Shown: positions 53,923-62,302 of the stretch, one piece after another
Numbering within the stretch: the stretch's first letter is position 1
Layout of the letters: each line of letters starts with the position of its first letter
From: Lysinibacillus sp. OF-1
GTDB taxonomy: Bacteria > Bacillota > Bacilli > Bacillales_A > Planococcaceae
Length of the DNA: 64,000 bases
Direction: 5' to 3'
Assembly: GCF_028356935.1 (NCBI RefSeq)
Contig: NZ_CP102798.1
Span: 496,001 to 560,000, forward strand
The notes under the pieces: generated by a model
What the model saw: only the letters and a program-made list of their open reading frames with translations
The model's database searches: none
What the model was told of the DNA's origin: nothing
Translations under genes and position numbers: made by a program

Positions 53923-54086
53923 AATATTGCCTCCTTTATAGAATAATGTTGTATAGTTAGTTTATAAGAAAGTATAAACTTCTTACTTGCGTTGAGGCAT
54001 AAGTGCGCGTTAGAAATAGTGTGTTATACGACAAAATATACGCGATATGCTTTCCTTTATAATAGCAGAATGGAGGATATTTAAGT

Positions 54087-54605
54087 ATGGCAAATGAAGA
54101 AAAACCAAAACAAAAAATGGGTTTTACCATTATAAAAAACGATCCAACAGATGGACATAAAGGGTTTGGAATTGGTTCACTTTCATTAGAGAATGTATCG
54201 CCCGTTATGATTGATGTAGAAGAGGGGACAGCTACTGTTGAAATTGGTGCCATGCATGCACGAAGTGATGTTGAGCGAGGTATTAAATTTACGATGGACC
54301 GTGCTGATTCAGAAGGTGGGAAATCCTATTGGTTAGTGTGGGTGACGGTAGACCATAAAGAAGATGGACCCTATTATGCGGGTGTAACAGCTTGTGAAAT
54401 GGTCGTTAACCGTGAAAAGAGACGTGGCTATAAAATTCTAGCTGACCATGTGAACAAAATGGATAAATCCATGAAGCGTCAGATTATTGTAGAGCATATG
54501 GATGCACCGTCTAAAAAAGTGTTGGCTACTTTCCTAGAGCAACTTAATCCAGATTTGTGGGGACGTAGTGATGAGCAACTGCGTCAAGACTTATTTGTCG
54601 AATAG
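54087..54605 (+). CDS. ywhD: YwhD-family protein
   Basis: A 172-residue soluble protein of the YwhD family, which is confined to Bacillus relatives and has no known function. The N-terminus is charged (MANEEKPKQKMGFTIIKND), followed by a mixed alpha/beta body with GAMHARSDVERGIKFT and YWLVWVTVDHKEDGPYYAGV. GGAGG lies upstream. Position between the ywhB-like tautomerase and pbpG matches Bacillus order. Confidence 0.9.
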   Translation: MANEEKPKQKMGFTIIKNDPTDGHKGFGIGSLSLENVSPVMIDVEEGTATVEIGAMHARSDVERGIKFTMDRADSEGGKSYWLVWVTVDHKEDGPYYAGVTACEMVVNREKRRGYKILADHVNKMDKSMKRQIIVEHMDAPSKKVLATFLEQLNPDLWGRSDEQLRQDLFVE

Positions 54606-54724
54606 ACCAATAATGATTGAACAATCTGTGACATTTTGCGATCGCTTTCGATATTAGGTTGAAAGTGGGTTTGAAACAAAGTACACTTGATGCAGAGCTT
54701 ACATTTTAGTAAGCTAGGACACTT

Positions 54725-54811
54725 GGTATCGCGAATATGATGAGCGCTATGCGGCATTTGAATAACCCAAACCCAAGCCAAATGCCCCATGATGCTCATA
54801 CTTCGCGTACC
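54725..54811. other. Large imperfect palindrome between convergent genes
   Basis: About 87 bp can fold into one long imperfect stem: GGTATCGCGAATATGATGAGC pairs with GCTCATACTTCGCGTACC-type sequence and GGCATTTG with CAAATGCC, leaving a C/A-rich loop. There is no U-run directly after it; the true terminator follows at 54820. Confidence 0.6.
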
Positions 54812-54819
54812 ATAAAAAA

Positions 54820-54872
54820 AGAAAAGCTTTCTGTTCCCACGGACACGTCTCCGGGGAAGAGAAAGCTTTTCT
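54820..54872. terminator. Bidirectional terminator between ywhD and pbpG
   Basis: The 13-bp arms AGAAAAGCTTTCT and AGAAAGCTTTTCT flank a GC-rich loop. On the minus strand it runs into seven T residues. Confidence 0.82.
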
Positions 54873-54948
54873 TATTTATTCGTCTATTAGTTACTTTGTC
54901 GAGAGCCTTCATAACATAGAACGAGAGCTGTTCAAAAAGGTTTCCGCA

Positions 54949-57021
54949 TTATTGTTTATTTTTATCATCACCTTTAAAAAGTGAGAATGGCAGCATGTTC
55001 CAAAATTCTCCCCATGTATCACTGTCGAGAATATCGAAGTTTGTACATTTTTCAGTTGGTACATCCTTAGCTTCTACATAAACAAGACGTTGTTTTGGAC
55101 AAGCATCAGTAGCGAGTTTACCTGTTTCGATATCAATGACAACGCCCTCTACACCTTTAGGTTTTTTGAAATCCTCATTTTTCGTTCCTTTGTTGACGCT
55201 CTCCATAAAGTCAATCCAAATTTGCTTAGTGGCAGCAGTATCTTCCTTCGTTGTAAGGTTTTTACCCTGATCATAGCCGTTCCACACACCAGCAGTTAGA
55301 CTTGGTGTAAAACCAATTAGCCATTGGTCACTATTGGTAGAACCTGATTTAGCCGCATAGGTGTGTGTCATGCGGGAACGAATACTAATGCCTGTAGCAG
55401 GAGAATAATCACTGAAAACCGGGTCAAAAATACCTGTCATCATCTCAGTTAAAATGTATGCATTTTCTTTTGAAATAGCCGTTTCCGCCTTGCTTGAAAC
55501 ATCTTTATTTTCATAAATAACGTCTCCATGAGCATTTTTTATGGACACAATGGTTGTTGGAATGGTTTGCTGTCCCTGAGATGCTAAAATATTATAAGCA
55601 TTCGTCATCTCATATAATGTCGTTTCAATTGTACCGAGTGCGATAGATAAATTATCTTTAGCACCAATCCCTACACTAAAACGGTTTGCCATATCATGAA
55701 ATTCCTTGAAGCCAATGTCCTCTAATGTTTTTACGGCGTAAATATTGTCTGAGATCGCAATCGCTTGAGCCATCGTCATATCATGATCTGCAAACTGACC
55801 ATTGACATTTTTAGGTGCATAAGTGCCACGCCCATTATCATAGGTAAAGGTTGTCTCACCAACATCTAAAAATGTAAGCGGTGTGTAACCATTTTCTAGT
55901 GCCGCTGCATATAAAATCGGCTTGATAGTAGAGCCTGGTTGACGTTTAGCCTGTGTGACACGGTTAAATGAACTTACTGAATAGTCACGACCTCCAACTA
56001 ATGCAGTGACAGCACCTGATTTCGATTCCATACTAACGAATGCTGTTTGAAGATCATTGGCAGGCATGTTTTTTACTACTGCTTCTTCAGCGGCTTTCTG
56101 GTGTTCCAGATTAAGCGTTGTTTGAATTGTCCAGCCACCTTCGCTAATATCGAGATTTTTTGACTTTAAAATTTCGCTAGCCTCTTGCCATGCCACATCA
56201 AGGAAATAAGGGGCGACAGATTTTGTGGCAACCCAGCTATCATTTTTTAAGACAAGCTGTTCATTTTCAGCTCGTGTTTTTTCTTCTTGTGTAATGGCAC
56301 CTTGATCCGCCATTAGTTTTAAAATTACGTTTTGGCGATTCGTAGCCTTTTCTAAATTGGCAATAGGTGAATAGATACTTGGTCCCTTTGGTACGCCTGT
56401 TAGCATTGCAGCTTCCGCAAGTGTTAAATCAGCGGCAGATTTACCGAAGTAAAATCTACTTGCTGCTTCTACTCCATACATGCCGTGTCCATAGTATACC
56501 GTATTTAAATAGCCCTCTAATATTTCGTCCTTGTCATAAAAAACTTCTAATCTATAAGCATACAGGGCTTCATTTAATTTACGTGTCCAAGATTTTTCAT
56601 GGGAAAGATAAAGATTACGTGCATATTGTTGCGTAATGGTACTAGCCCCTTGGACTTTTCCGCCCGCCTTAATATCCACTAAAATGGCACCAGCAATACG
56701 TGAATAATCAAAACCACCATGTTTATAAAAATCTTTATCCTCAACAGCAACTACTGCTTCTTTTAAATAAGGTGACATCTCATCAAGACCAACCCAATAA
56801 CGTCGTTGATTTGTAAAGTGATCTCCAATTTGGTTCTCATTTTCATCTAAGAAGATGGAAGCTTTCGGTACGGTTAAAGGCGGTGCACCAGCCACTTGAA
56901 CATAGATGCGTAGAGCGACAAATGCTACGACAATTGCAGATGCAAAGGCGACAAAAAGAGTAAGGGATTTCCGTGTGCGCTTTACACGCTTTTGCTTTCG
57001 ATGATAGCTTTTTCGTTTCAT
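54949..57021 (-). CDS. pbpG: Class A penicillin-binding protein (PbpG-like)
   Basis: A 690-residue bifunctional peptidoglycan synthase. It has a basic cytoplasmic tail (residues 1-20), one TM helix (about 22-42), a glycosyltransferase 51 domain (about 65-240; EDKDFYKHGGFDYSRI, GASTITQQYARNLYLS), and a transpeptidase domain with SxxK in RQPGSTIKPIL, SDN in AISDNIYAV and the KSGST box near the C-terminus. The length and ywh context match B. subtilis PbpG (PBP 2d), a SigF-dependent enzyme for spore peptidoglycan. The ribosome-binding site GAGGTGA precedes the ATG. No cytoplasmic PASTA extension is present. Confidence 0.93.
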   Translation of the reverse strand: MKRKSYHRKQKRVKRTRKSLTLFVAFASAIVVAFVALRIYVQVAGAPPLTVPKASIFLDENENQIGDHFTNQRRYWVGLDEMSPYLKEAVVAVEDKDFYKHGGFDYSRIAGAILVDIKAGGKVQGASTITQQYARNLYLSHEKSWTRKLNEALYAYRLEVFYDKDEILEGYLNTVYYGHGMYGVEAASRFYFGKSAADLTLAEAAMLTGVPKGPSIYSPIANLEKATNRQNVILKLMADQGAITQEEKTRAENEQLVLKNDSWVATKSVAPYFLDVAWQEASEILKSKNLDISEGGWTIQTTLNLEHQKAAEEAVVKNMPANDLQTAFVSMESKSGAVTALVGGRDYSVSSFNRVTQAKRQPGSTIKPILYAAALENGYTPLTFLDVGETTFTYDNGRGTYAPKNVNGQFADHDMTMAQAIAISDNIYAVKTLEDIGFKEFHDMANRFSVGIGAKDNLSIALGTIETTLYEMTNAYNILASQGQQTIPTTIVSIKNAHGDVIYENKDVSSKAETAISKENAYILTEMMTGIFDPVFSDYSPATGISIRSRMTHTYAAKSGSTNSDQWLIGFTPSLTAGVWNGYDQGKNLTTKEDTAATKQIWIDFMESVNKGTKNEDFKKPKGVEGVVIDIETGKLATDACPKQRLVYVEAKDVPTEKCTNFDILDSDTWGEFWNMLPFSLFKGDDKNKQ

Positions 57022-57339
57022 CCGACTTCACCTCGTTTTCTTACAACTTCTAATTTTAGCTTTAGTATGTGTTTGAACACTCATCTTTAATCGAAATTCT
57101 AACTAAAAACTATTGCACTTTATTCAAAAACATCTATACTTTTTTTGTACTACTTGAAATGCGAGCATTCGACAGAAAAATCACACCTTGTAGATTTTAA
57201 TCGAAATTTGCTAGATGTTCCAATAATGTATACGAGGACGAAAGGATACAGGTTTCATTACAATCCTGTAAGCCATAATAGAAGAAGTTGAAGAGATTTG
57301 ATAATCAATACAATTTGTTAATGATACGGAGGGCAAGCA
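57022..57339. other. Divergent pbpG-speB intergenic region
   Basis: This AT-rich stretch of about 320 bp should contain both promoters. I see no riboswitch, strong hairpin or convincing -35/-10 pair. A speE gene, often just upstream of speB in Bacillus, is absent here. Confidence 0.4.
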
Positions 57340-58212
57340 ATGAGATTTGATGAAGCTTATTCAGGAAATGTTTTTATAAAAAGTCATCCTACCTATGAGG
57401 ATGCACAAGCCGTTATTTATGGCATGCCAATGGACTGGACAGTAAGTTACCGTCCAGGATCACGTTTCGGTCCACAGCGTATCCGTGAGGTATCGATCGG
57501 TCTTGAAGAGTATAGCCCATATCTAGATCGCGAGCTTGAGGAAGTAAAGTACTTTGATGCTGGTGATATTCCACTACCTTTCGGGAATGCACAGCGCTCA
57601 TTAGATGAAATCGAAAAATTTATTGAAACATTATTAGCGGATGGCAAGATTCCTGTCGGTATGGGTGGGGAGCATTTAGTGTCTTGGCCAGTTATGAAGG
57701 CTGTCTCTGCTAAATATGATGATCTTGCCATCATTCATTTTGATGCACATACCGATTTACGTGTGGAATATGAGGGAGAACCACTTTCTCACTCAACACC
57801 AATTCGTAAGATTGCGGAACATATTGGACCGAAAAATGTTTATTCTTTCGGCATTCGTTCAGGCATGAAAGAAGAATTTGAATGGGCAAAGGAAAACGGC
57901 ATGCACATTTCAAAATTTGAAGTGCTTGAGCCGTTAAAAGAGGTTTTACCAACATTAGCTGGGCGCAATGTGTATGTAACGATTGATATTGACGTTTTAG
58001 ATCCAGCACACGCTCCAGGCACTGGTACAGTAGATTGTGGAGGTATTACATCAAAAGAATTACTAGCTTCCATCCACGCGATAGCAGCTAGTGGTGTAAA
58101 TGTTGTAGGCTTTGATCTAGTAGAAGTCGCACCTATCTATGATTCATCAGAAATGACGGCAAACACAGCTTCTAAATTATTACGAGAAATGATTTTAGGC
58201 TGGGTAAAATAA
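57340..58212 (+). CDS. speB: Agmatinase
   Basis: A 290-residue ureohydrolase that splits agmatine to putrescine and urea. Manganese ligands are in GGEHLVSWP (His), HFDAHTDLR (Asp/His/Asp) and the VTIDIDVLDPAHAPGTGTV segment (Asp pair). The C-terminal half keeps GFDLVEVAPIYD. AGGGC-type Shine-Dalgarno sequence (ACGGAGGGCAAGCA) precedes the ATG. Unlike the Bacillus order, spermidine synthase does not precede it in this window. Confidence 0.95.
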   Translation: MRFDEAYSGNVFIKSHPTYEDAQAVIYGMPMDWTVSYRPGSRFGPQRIREVSIGLEEYSPYLDRELEEVKYFDAGDIPLPFGNAQRSLDEIEKFIETLLADGKIPVGMGGEHLVSWPVMKAVSAKYDDLAIIHFDAHTDLRVEYEGEPLSHSTPIRKIAEHIGPKNVYSFGIRSGMKEEFEWAKENGMHISKFEVLEPLKEVLPTLAGRNVYVTIDIDVLDPAHAPGTGTVDCGGITSKELLASIHAIAASGVNVVGFDLVEVAPIYDSSEMTANTASKLLREMILGWVK

Positions 58213-58237
58213 GTAAGGCATTGAAAACAGATTGATT

Positions 58238-58268
58238 GAATGGGGTTAGCTATAGGCTTGCCCCATTT
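58238..58268 (+). terminator. Intrinsic terminator after speB
   Basis: The stem AATGGGG / CCCCATT with a 14-nt loop is followed by TTG; moderate strength. Confidence 0.7.
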
Positions 58269-58459
58269 TGTATTTTCTATTGAAATGAAGAATAGCTATA
58301 CGTCATAAATTTGAAACTTATTTTACGTAGTTGCGTAGATAAGTTAAGTAATAGTTTCTATTTTATAGAAGAGAGAAAAATTGATGAAACAACTGTCATC
58401 TATTGGTCAGTAGAATGTATGGTTCTTTAATTTAATTAGTGATAGGAAGGAGGAGTATT

Positions 58460-58735
58460 ATGATTTGGTCACTTCTCATCAATGATTTATTCATTATTGT
58501 CAGTACAATGGAATACTTTTGGCTATTAGCTTCTTTGGTTTTAACTGTGCTAAGTGTTCATTTGCATCTGTATCTGGTCAATAAAATAACGGTTCAAGAA
58601 GTAAAGGACGAAGCGTTTGAAGTTGACTATAATATCACGAATACTTGGACTCCACCTATGCTAACGTGGTTTGTTCTATGTATTAGGACGTCGGAAAACA
58701 GTGAGGAAGAAAGTGTATCTCCTAGTTTCATGTAA
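58460..58735 (+). CDS. Small membrane leader protein, candidate MifM-like stalling monitor of YidC
   Basis: A 91-residue protein with one clear hydrophobic helix (about 18-40, FWLLASLVLTVLSVHLHLYL) and a C-terminal tail that ends TWFVLCIRTSENSEEESVSPSFM in substance: W70, R76, N80 and an acidic cluster E82-E84 close to the stop. GGAAGGAGG with a 6-nt spacer fixes ATG 58460. It ends 24 bp before the yidC paralogue, and its last four codons form one arm of a hairpin that hides the yidC ribosome-binding site. From memory, B. subtilis MifM (95 residues) has a similar size, an N-terminal membrane segment, and an acidic arrest region after conserved W, R and N residues. Homology is not established; the call is based on architecture. 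Confidence 0.7.
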   Translation: MIWSLLINDLFIIVSTMEYFWLLASLVLTVLSVHLHLYLVNKITVQEVKDEAFEVDYNITNTWTPPMLTWFVLCIRTSENSEEESVSPSFM

Positions 58736-58751
58736 ACTTTTAAACTAGGAG
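58719..58751 (+). promoter_or_regulatory. Translation-control hairpin masking the yidC ribosome-binding site
   Basis: The left arm CTCCTAGTTT (58719-58728) pairs perfectly with AAACTAGGAG (58742-58751). The right arm contains most of the AGGAGG ribosome-binding site (58747-58752) of the yidC paralogue. The left arm is codons 87-90 of the upstream ORF and the loop holds its TAA stop. There is no U-run, so it is not a terminator. A ribosome paused near the end of the upstream ORF would open it. Confidence 0.85.
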
Positions 58752-58759
58752 GAATATCA

Positions 58760-59392
58760 TTGTTAACCTTTTTAGCACAACCGATTATTTACTTCATTCA
58801 TTTCATCCATTCATTTACAGGTAGCTATGCAGTGAGTGTCATTGGCATTACGATTGCAGTAAGATTAATTCTAATGCCGCTATTTATTCAATCTGCAAAA
58901 CATCAAAAGCGCTCGAAAGAACTAATGTCAGCCATTAAGCCTGAACTAGATGCGCTTACCACTAAATATAAGAACAGTCAAAATGAATCTGAAAAAATAA
59001 TAGTACAACAAAAAATGCAAGCATTAACGTCAGATTCATTGAAAAGTTCTTTATTAGGCTGTTTACCTATTATTGTTCAATTGCCTGTATTATTTTCACT
59101 GTATTACGCGATTAAGTTAGATACCATCATCGCAAGTGAAAATTTCCTATGGATGAATTTAGGTACGATAGATATTGGCATTTCGATTATTGCTTGTTTG
59201 ATTTATTTGATGCAAAGTGTTTTCTCCTTAGAGAAAAGCCAACCATTTAATATGAAGATTATGGTGTTCATTAATCCAATCATGATCCTCATTTTTAGTT
59301 TGTTCAATCCAGCGATTATCCCTATCTATTGGACAGTTAGTGCTATATTATTAATAGTTCAACAATTAATCATTAAAAAATGGTATAGATAA
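58760..59392 (+). CDS. Short YidC/Oxa1-family membrane protein insertase
   Basis: A 210-residue protein with the five-helix YidC core: VIGITIAVRLILMPLFIQSA contains the conserved groove arginine, followed by the cytoplasmic hairpin (HQKRSKELMSAIKPELDALT), LLGCLPIIVQLPVLFSLYYAI and three C-terminal helices. Typical Bacillus SpoIIIJ and YqjG are about 255-280 residues with an N-terminal lipoprotein signal; this one starts directly at the first core helix. The start is TTG 58760, 7 nt after AGGAGG. It is probably the inducible second insertase, controlled by the leader ORF and hairpin just upstream. Confidence 0.88.
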   Translation: MLTFLAQPIIYFIHFIHSFTGSYAVSVIGITIAVRLILMPLFIQSAKHQKRSKELMSAIKPELDALTTKYKNSQNESEKIIVQQKMQALTSDSLKSSLLGCLPIIVQLPVLFSLYYAIKLDTIIASENFLWMNLGTIDIGISIIACLIYLMQSVFSLEKSQPFNMKIMVFINPIMILIFSLFNPAIIPIYWTVSAILLIVQQLIIKKWYR

Positions 59393-59404
59393 AATGGTAT
59401 AGAT
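59377..59404 (+). repeat. 14-bp tandem duplication at the yidC stop
   Basis: The unit AAAATGGTATAGAT occurs twice in succession (59377-59390, 59391-59404). The second copy lies just after the stop codon and has no coding effect. Confidence 0.8.
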
Positions 59405-59410
59405 AAAATG

Positions 59411-59452
59411 AAACTTCTCTCTTTCGATTATGTAAAGAGAGGAGCTTTTATT
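59411..59452 (+). terminator. Intrinsic terminator after yidC
   Basis: The arms CTTCTCTCTTT and AAAGAGAGGAG pair with one mismatch and are followed by CTTTTATTT. Confidence 0.78.
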
Positions 59453-59565
59453 TATTCTCCATCTATATTTGTGAGATGCTTTACATGACTTCTATCTTGA
59501 AAAAACAGGAGTATTCATCCTATAATAAAAAGGTTATAGTAAAAGACTAAAAGGGAGCGTCCATT

Positions 59566-59997
59566 ATGGCGAACGAAATAAGATCGCAAGTGAACATTAA
59601 GCTCATTTCTACAATTCGTCCAAGTGATGGAGAGTCCGAAAGTTATGAAATGTGGCTCAAAGGGCAGCTACTTGAAAAAGCAGGAAGCTTATATTTGAAA
59701 TATGATGAGGTGCAGGAGGATAAAACTATCCGCACAACAATGAAATTAGGACATGAGAAGGCGCTGATTATGCGTGCTGGCTCGGTCAATATGCGCTTAC
59801 CACTTAACATAATTGAGCAACAAAAAGGGCATTATGAAAGTGAGTTTGGTTCCATGCCACTCATTATTGACACGAAAAAAATGACCTTTACGAAACAGGC
59901 ATTAAGCGGAGATTTCCATGTACAGTACGATTTACTAATGGGTGGGCAATCCGTTGGCAACTATACATTAGATATTACATTTACGGAGGTACAATGA
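59566..59997 (+). CDS. ywiB: DUF1934 beta-barrel protein (YwiB-like)
   Basis: A 143-residue protein of the DUF1934 (YwiB) family with a calycin-like beta-barrel; role unknown. Repeated amphipathic strands ([46 protein letters not shown]) fit the fold. It is translationally coupled to argS, sharing ATGATGA at the junction, as in Bacillus. Confidence 0.88.
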   Translation: MANEIRSQVNIKLISTIRPSDGESESYEMWLKGQLLEKAGSLYLKYDEVQEDKTIRTTMKLGHEKALIMRAGSVNMRLPLNIIEQQKGHYESEFGSMPLIIDTKKMTFTKQALSGDFHVQYDLLMGGQSVGNYTLDITFTEVQ

Positions 59998-61664
59998 TGA
60001 ACGCAGTAGAACAAGTACAACAGGCTATAAAAGCAGCAATAGCTCAGGCTGTTGAAAAAGCAGGCTTAGTTGAGGCTGGTACAGAATTATCGATTCACTT
60101 GGAATCACCAAAGGATAAAGCGAATGGGGACTATGCAACAAACATTGCAATGCAATTAACGAAATTAGCTAAAAAACCACCTCGTGCTATTGCGGAAGCT
60201 ATTTTAGAAAATCTTGATACAGCAGGTACAGATATTGAAAAGATCGACATTGCTGGTCCTGGCTTCATGAATATCACAGTACGTAAAGATTTCCTAACTG
60301 GGGTAATTACACAGGCTCTTGAACAAGGTACTGACTACGGCCGTTCAAATGCTGGTGCTGGGGAAAAGATTCAAGTGGAGTTTGTTTCAGCAAACCCTAC
60401 AGGGGACCTTCATCTAGGACATGCACGTGGAGCTTCTGTTGGGGATTCATTATGTAATGTATTAGATATGGCTGGTTACAGCGTCTCTCGTGAATATTAT
60501 ATTAATGATGCGGGCAATCAAATTAATAACCTAGCTTACTCATTAGAAGCACGCTATAAACAAGCACTAGGTATGGAAGCGGAGATGCCAGAAGACGGCT
60601 ATCATGGGCAAGATATTATTGATATTGCGGGTAAATTAGCGGAGGAGCATGGTGAAGCTATTTTAGCAAAATCAGAGGATGAACGTTTTGCATTCTTCCG
60701 TCAACACGGTTTAGCCTTAGAATTAGATAAATTAAAAACAGACTTAGCAAACTTCCGCGTGAACTTTAATGTCTGGTATTCTGAAACGTCTCTATATGAA
60801 AACGGTAAAATCGAAGTAGCGTTAGATAAATTAAAAGCAAATGGTCATGTCTTTGAAGAAGATGGTGCTACTTGGTTCCGCTCTACAACATTTGGTGATG
60901 ATAAAGACCGTGTGTTAATTAAAAATGATGGTTCGTTCACATACTTAACGCCAGATATTGCTTACCACGAAGACAAAATTGTCCGTGGTTTCGATAAATT
61001 AATCAATATTTGGGGAGCTGACCACCACGGTTATATTCCACGTATGAAAGCAGCTATTCAGGCCCTTGGCTATGATCGTGATACATTAGAAGTAGAAGTT
61101 ATTCAAATGGTTCAGCTTTATAAAAACGGTGAAAAATTCAAAATGTCTAAACGGACAGGGAACGCGGTAACAATGCGTGAGCTTGTAGAAGAGGTTGGCC
61201 TTGATGCAGTACGATACTTCTTCGTGAAAACTGCAGGCGATTCTCATATGGACTTTGACCTTGATCTTGCTGTATCACAATCTAATGAAAACCCAGTGTA
61301 CTATGCACAATATGCACATGCTCGTATTTCATCTATTTTACGCTCAGCAAATGAGCAAGGATTTGCTGCAGCAACAGATCATCTTAATCTGTTAACAGCA
61401 GAAAAAGAAATTGATTTACTGAAAAAGATTGGCGATTTCCCGAGAGTGGTAGCAGAAGCGGCGAAACACCGTACACCACACCGAATCGCTAACTATATTC
61501 AAGAGACAGCAGCAACATTCCATAGCTTCTACAATGCAGAAAAAGTATTGGATGCTTCCAACAAGGAGTTAACAGAGGCTCGTTTAGCATTAATTACAGC
61601 TGTACGCACAACAATTGCTAATGCACTACGTTTAATCGGCGTATCTGCACCAGAAAAAATGTAA
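59997..61664 (+). CDS. argS: Arginyl-tRNA synthetase
   Basis: A 555-residue class I synthetase that charges tRNA-Arg. It has the N-terminal ArgS-specific domain (about 5-90), the HIGH motif variant HLGH in [20 protein letters not shown], the KMSK motif in [13 protein letters not shown], and the C-terminal anticodon-binding DALR domain ([14 protein letters not shown] onward). ATG 59994 and 59997 are both possible; 59997 gives the better spacer from GGAGG. It ends at a strong terminator. Confidence 0.96.
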   Translation: MNAVEQVQQAIKAAIAQAVEKAGLVEAGTELSIHLESPKDKANGDYATNIAMQLTKLAKKPPRAIAEAILENLDTAGTDIEKIDIAGPGFMNITVRKDFLTGVITQALEQGTDYGRSNAGAGEKIQVEFVSANPTGDLHLGHARGASVGDSLCNVLDMAGYSVSREYYINDAGNQINNLAYSLEARYKQALGMEAEMPEDGYHGQDIIDIAGKLAEEHGEAILAKSEDERFAFFRQHGLALELDKLKTDLANFRVNFNVWYSETSLYENGKIEVALDKLKANGHVFEEDGATWFRSTTFGDDKDRVLIKNDGSFTYLTPDIAYHEDKIVRGFDKLINIWGADHHGYIPRMKAAIQALGYDRDTLEVEVIQMVQLYKNGEKFKMSKRTGNAVTMRELVEEVGLDAVRYFFVKTAGDSHMDFDLDLAVSQSNENPVYYAQYAHARISSILRSANEQGFAAATDHLNLLTAEKEIDLLKKIGDFPRVVAEAAKHRTPHRIANYIQETAATFHSFYNAEKVLDASNKELTEARLALITAVRTTIANALRLIGVSAPEKM

Positions 61665-61673
61665 TACTTTTTA

Positions 61674-61706
61674 AGCCCCTAACATGATGAATGTTAGGGG
61701 TTTTTT
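61674..61706 (+). terminator. Intrinsic terminator after argS
   Basis: The stem CCCCTAACAT / ATGTTAGGGG is followed by TTTTTT. Confidence 0.93.
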
Positions 61707-61853
61707 AGTGGCTAGAAGGCCAAAAATGGGCGATAACATTCTAAAAGTGGTTGATAAAACAGTAAATGTGAAAGATAAAAAGGCACAAGGAACGGATAGC
61801 ACTAAAAATTAGCTGTTTCAAACTTAATTTTTCTGTTAATTTCGAAAATTTTG

Positions 61854-61884
61854 TTGAAGTTTACGTCAACGTCAATGATATACT
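61854..61884 (+). promoter_or_regulatory. MerR-type promoter with long spacer and central dyad
   Basis: TTGAAG and TATACT are separated by 19 bp, longer than the standard 17. The spacer contains the near-palindrome TTTACGTCAACGTCAA (arms match at 6 of 7 positions). This geometry is the hallmark of promoters remodelled by MerR regulators. It lies directly before the merR-family gene and so is probably autoregulated. Confidence 0.75.
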
Positions 61885-61912
61885 GTTGACAATAAGGAAA
61901 GGGGAGATGGTT

Positions 61913-62302
61913 TTGAAGACGATTCAGGAGGTAGCAAAGGAATTCAATGTATCTACTCGTACAATTCGTTATTATGAAGAACTTGGTCTTCTTCGTCCCG
62001 ATCGCTCATCTACCAATCAACGAACCTTTTCAAAAAAAGAATTGGCGAAGCTCAAGCTTATTTTCAGAGGCAAGCGTTACGGGTTCTCACTAGAGGAAAT
62101 CAAAGAGATGGTTTTACTTTTTGATTTTGATCGCTCAGGTATTCAGCAATTAGAGCGGACAGTAGAGTATGGAGAACAAAAAATTCAAGAGATTGAGAGT
62201 AAAATTGCTGAGCTGACGCAAATGAAACAGGAATTACAGCAAATGCAAGGCATGTTTAGTGAAAAATTAGCTACTTTAAAGGGAGAGATGCATGATGAAT
62301 AG
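61913..62302 (+). CDS. MerR-family transcriptional regulator
   Basis: A 129-residue regulator. The winged helix-turn-helix is at the N-terminus (TIQEVAKEFNVSTRTIRYYE, then LGLLRPDRSSTNQRTFSKKE), followed by a dimerisation coiled coil (SKIAELTQMKQELQQMQGMF). No cysteine-rich metal site is present, so it is not a metal sensor. GGGGAG gives a 6-nt spacer to TTG 61913; ATG 61907 abuts it and is less likely. It overlaps the acyl-CoA synthetase gene by a few bases. MerR proteins of this kind control acyl-CoA or branched-chain amino acid catabolism in several bacteria. Confidence 0.87.
   Translation: MKTIQEVAKEFNVSTRTIRYYEELGLLRPDRSSTNQRTFSKKELAKLKLIFRGKRYGFSLEEIKEMVLLFDFDRSGIQQLERTVEYGEQKIQEIESKIAELTQMKQELQQMQGMFSEKLATLKGEMHDE

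Noticed and set aside
57413-58073. Several minus-strand ORFs inside speB
   Set aside because: They are shadows of the well-supported agmatinase frame and lack ribosome-binding sites.
58439-58459. GTG start seven codons upstream of the small leader ORF
   Set aside because: It overlaps the GGAAGGAGG ribosome-binding site that serves ATG 58460.
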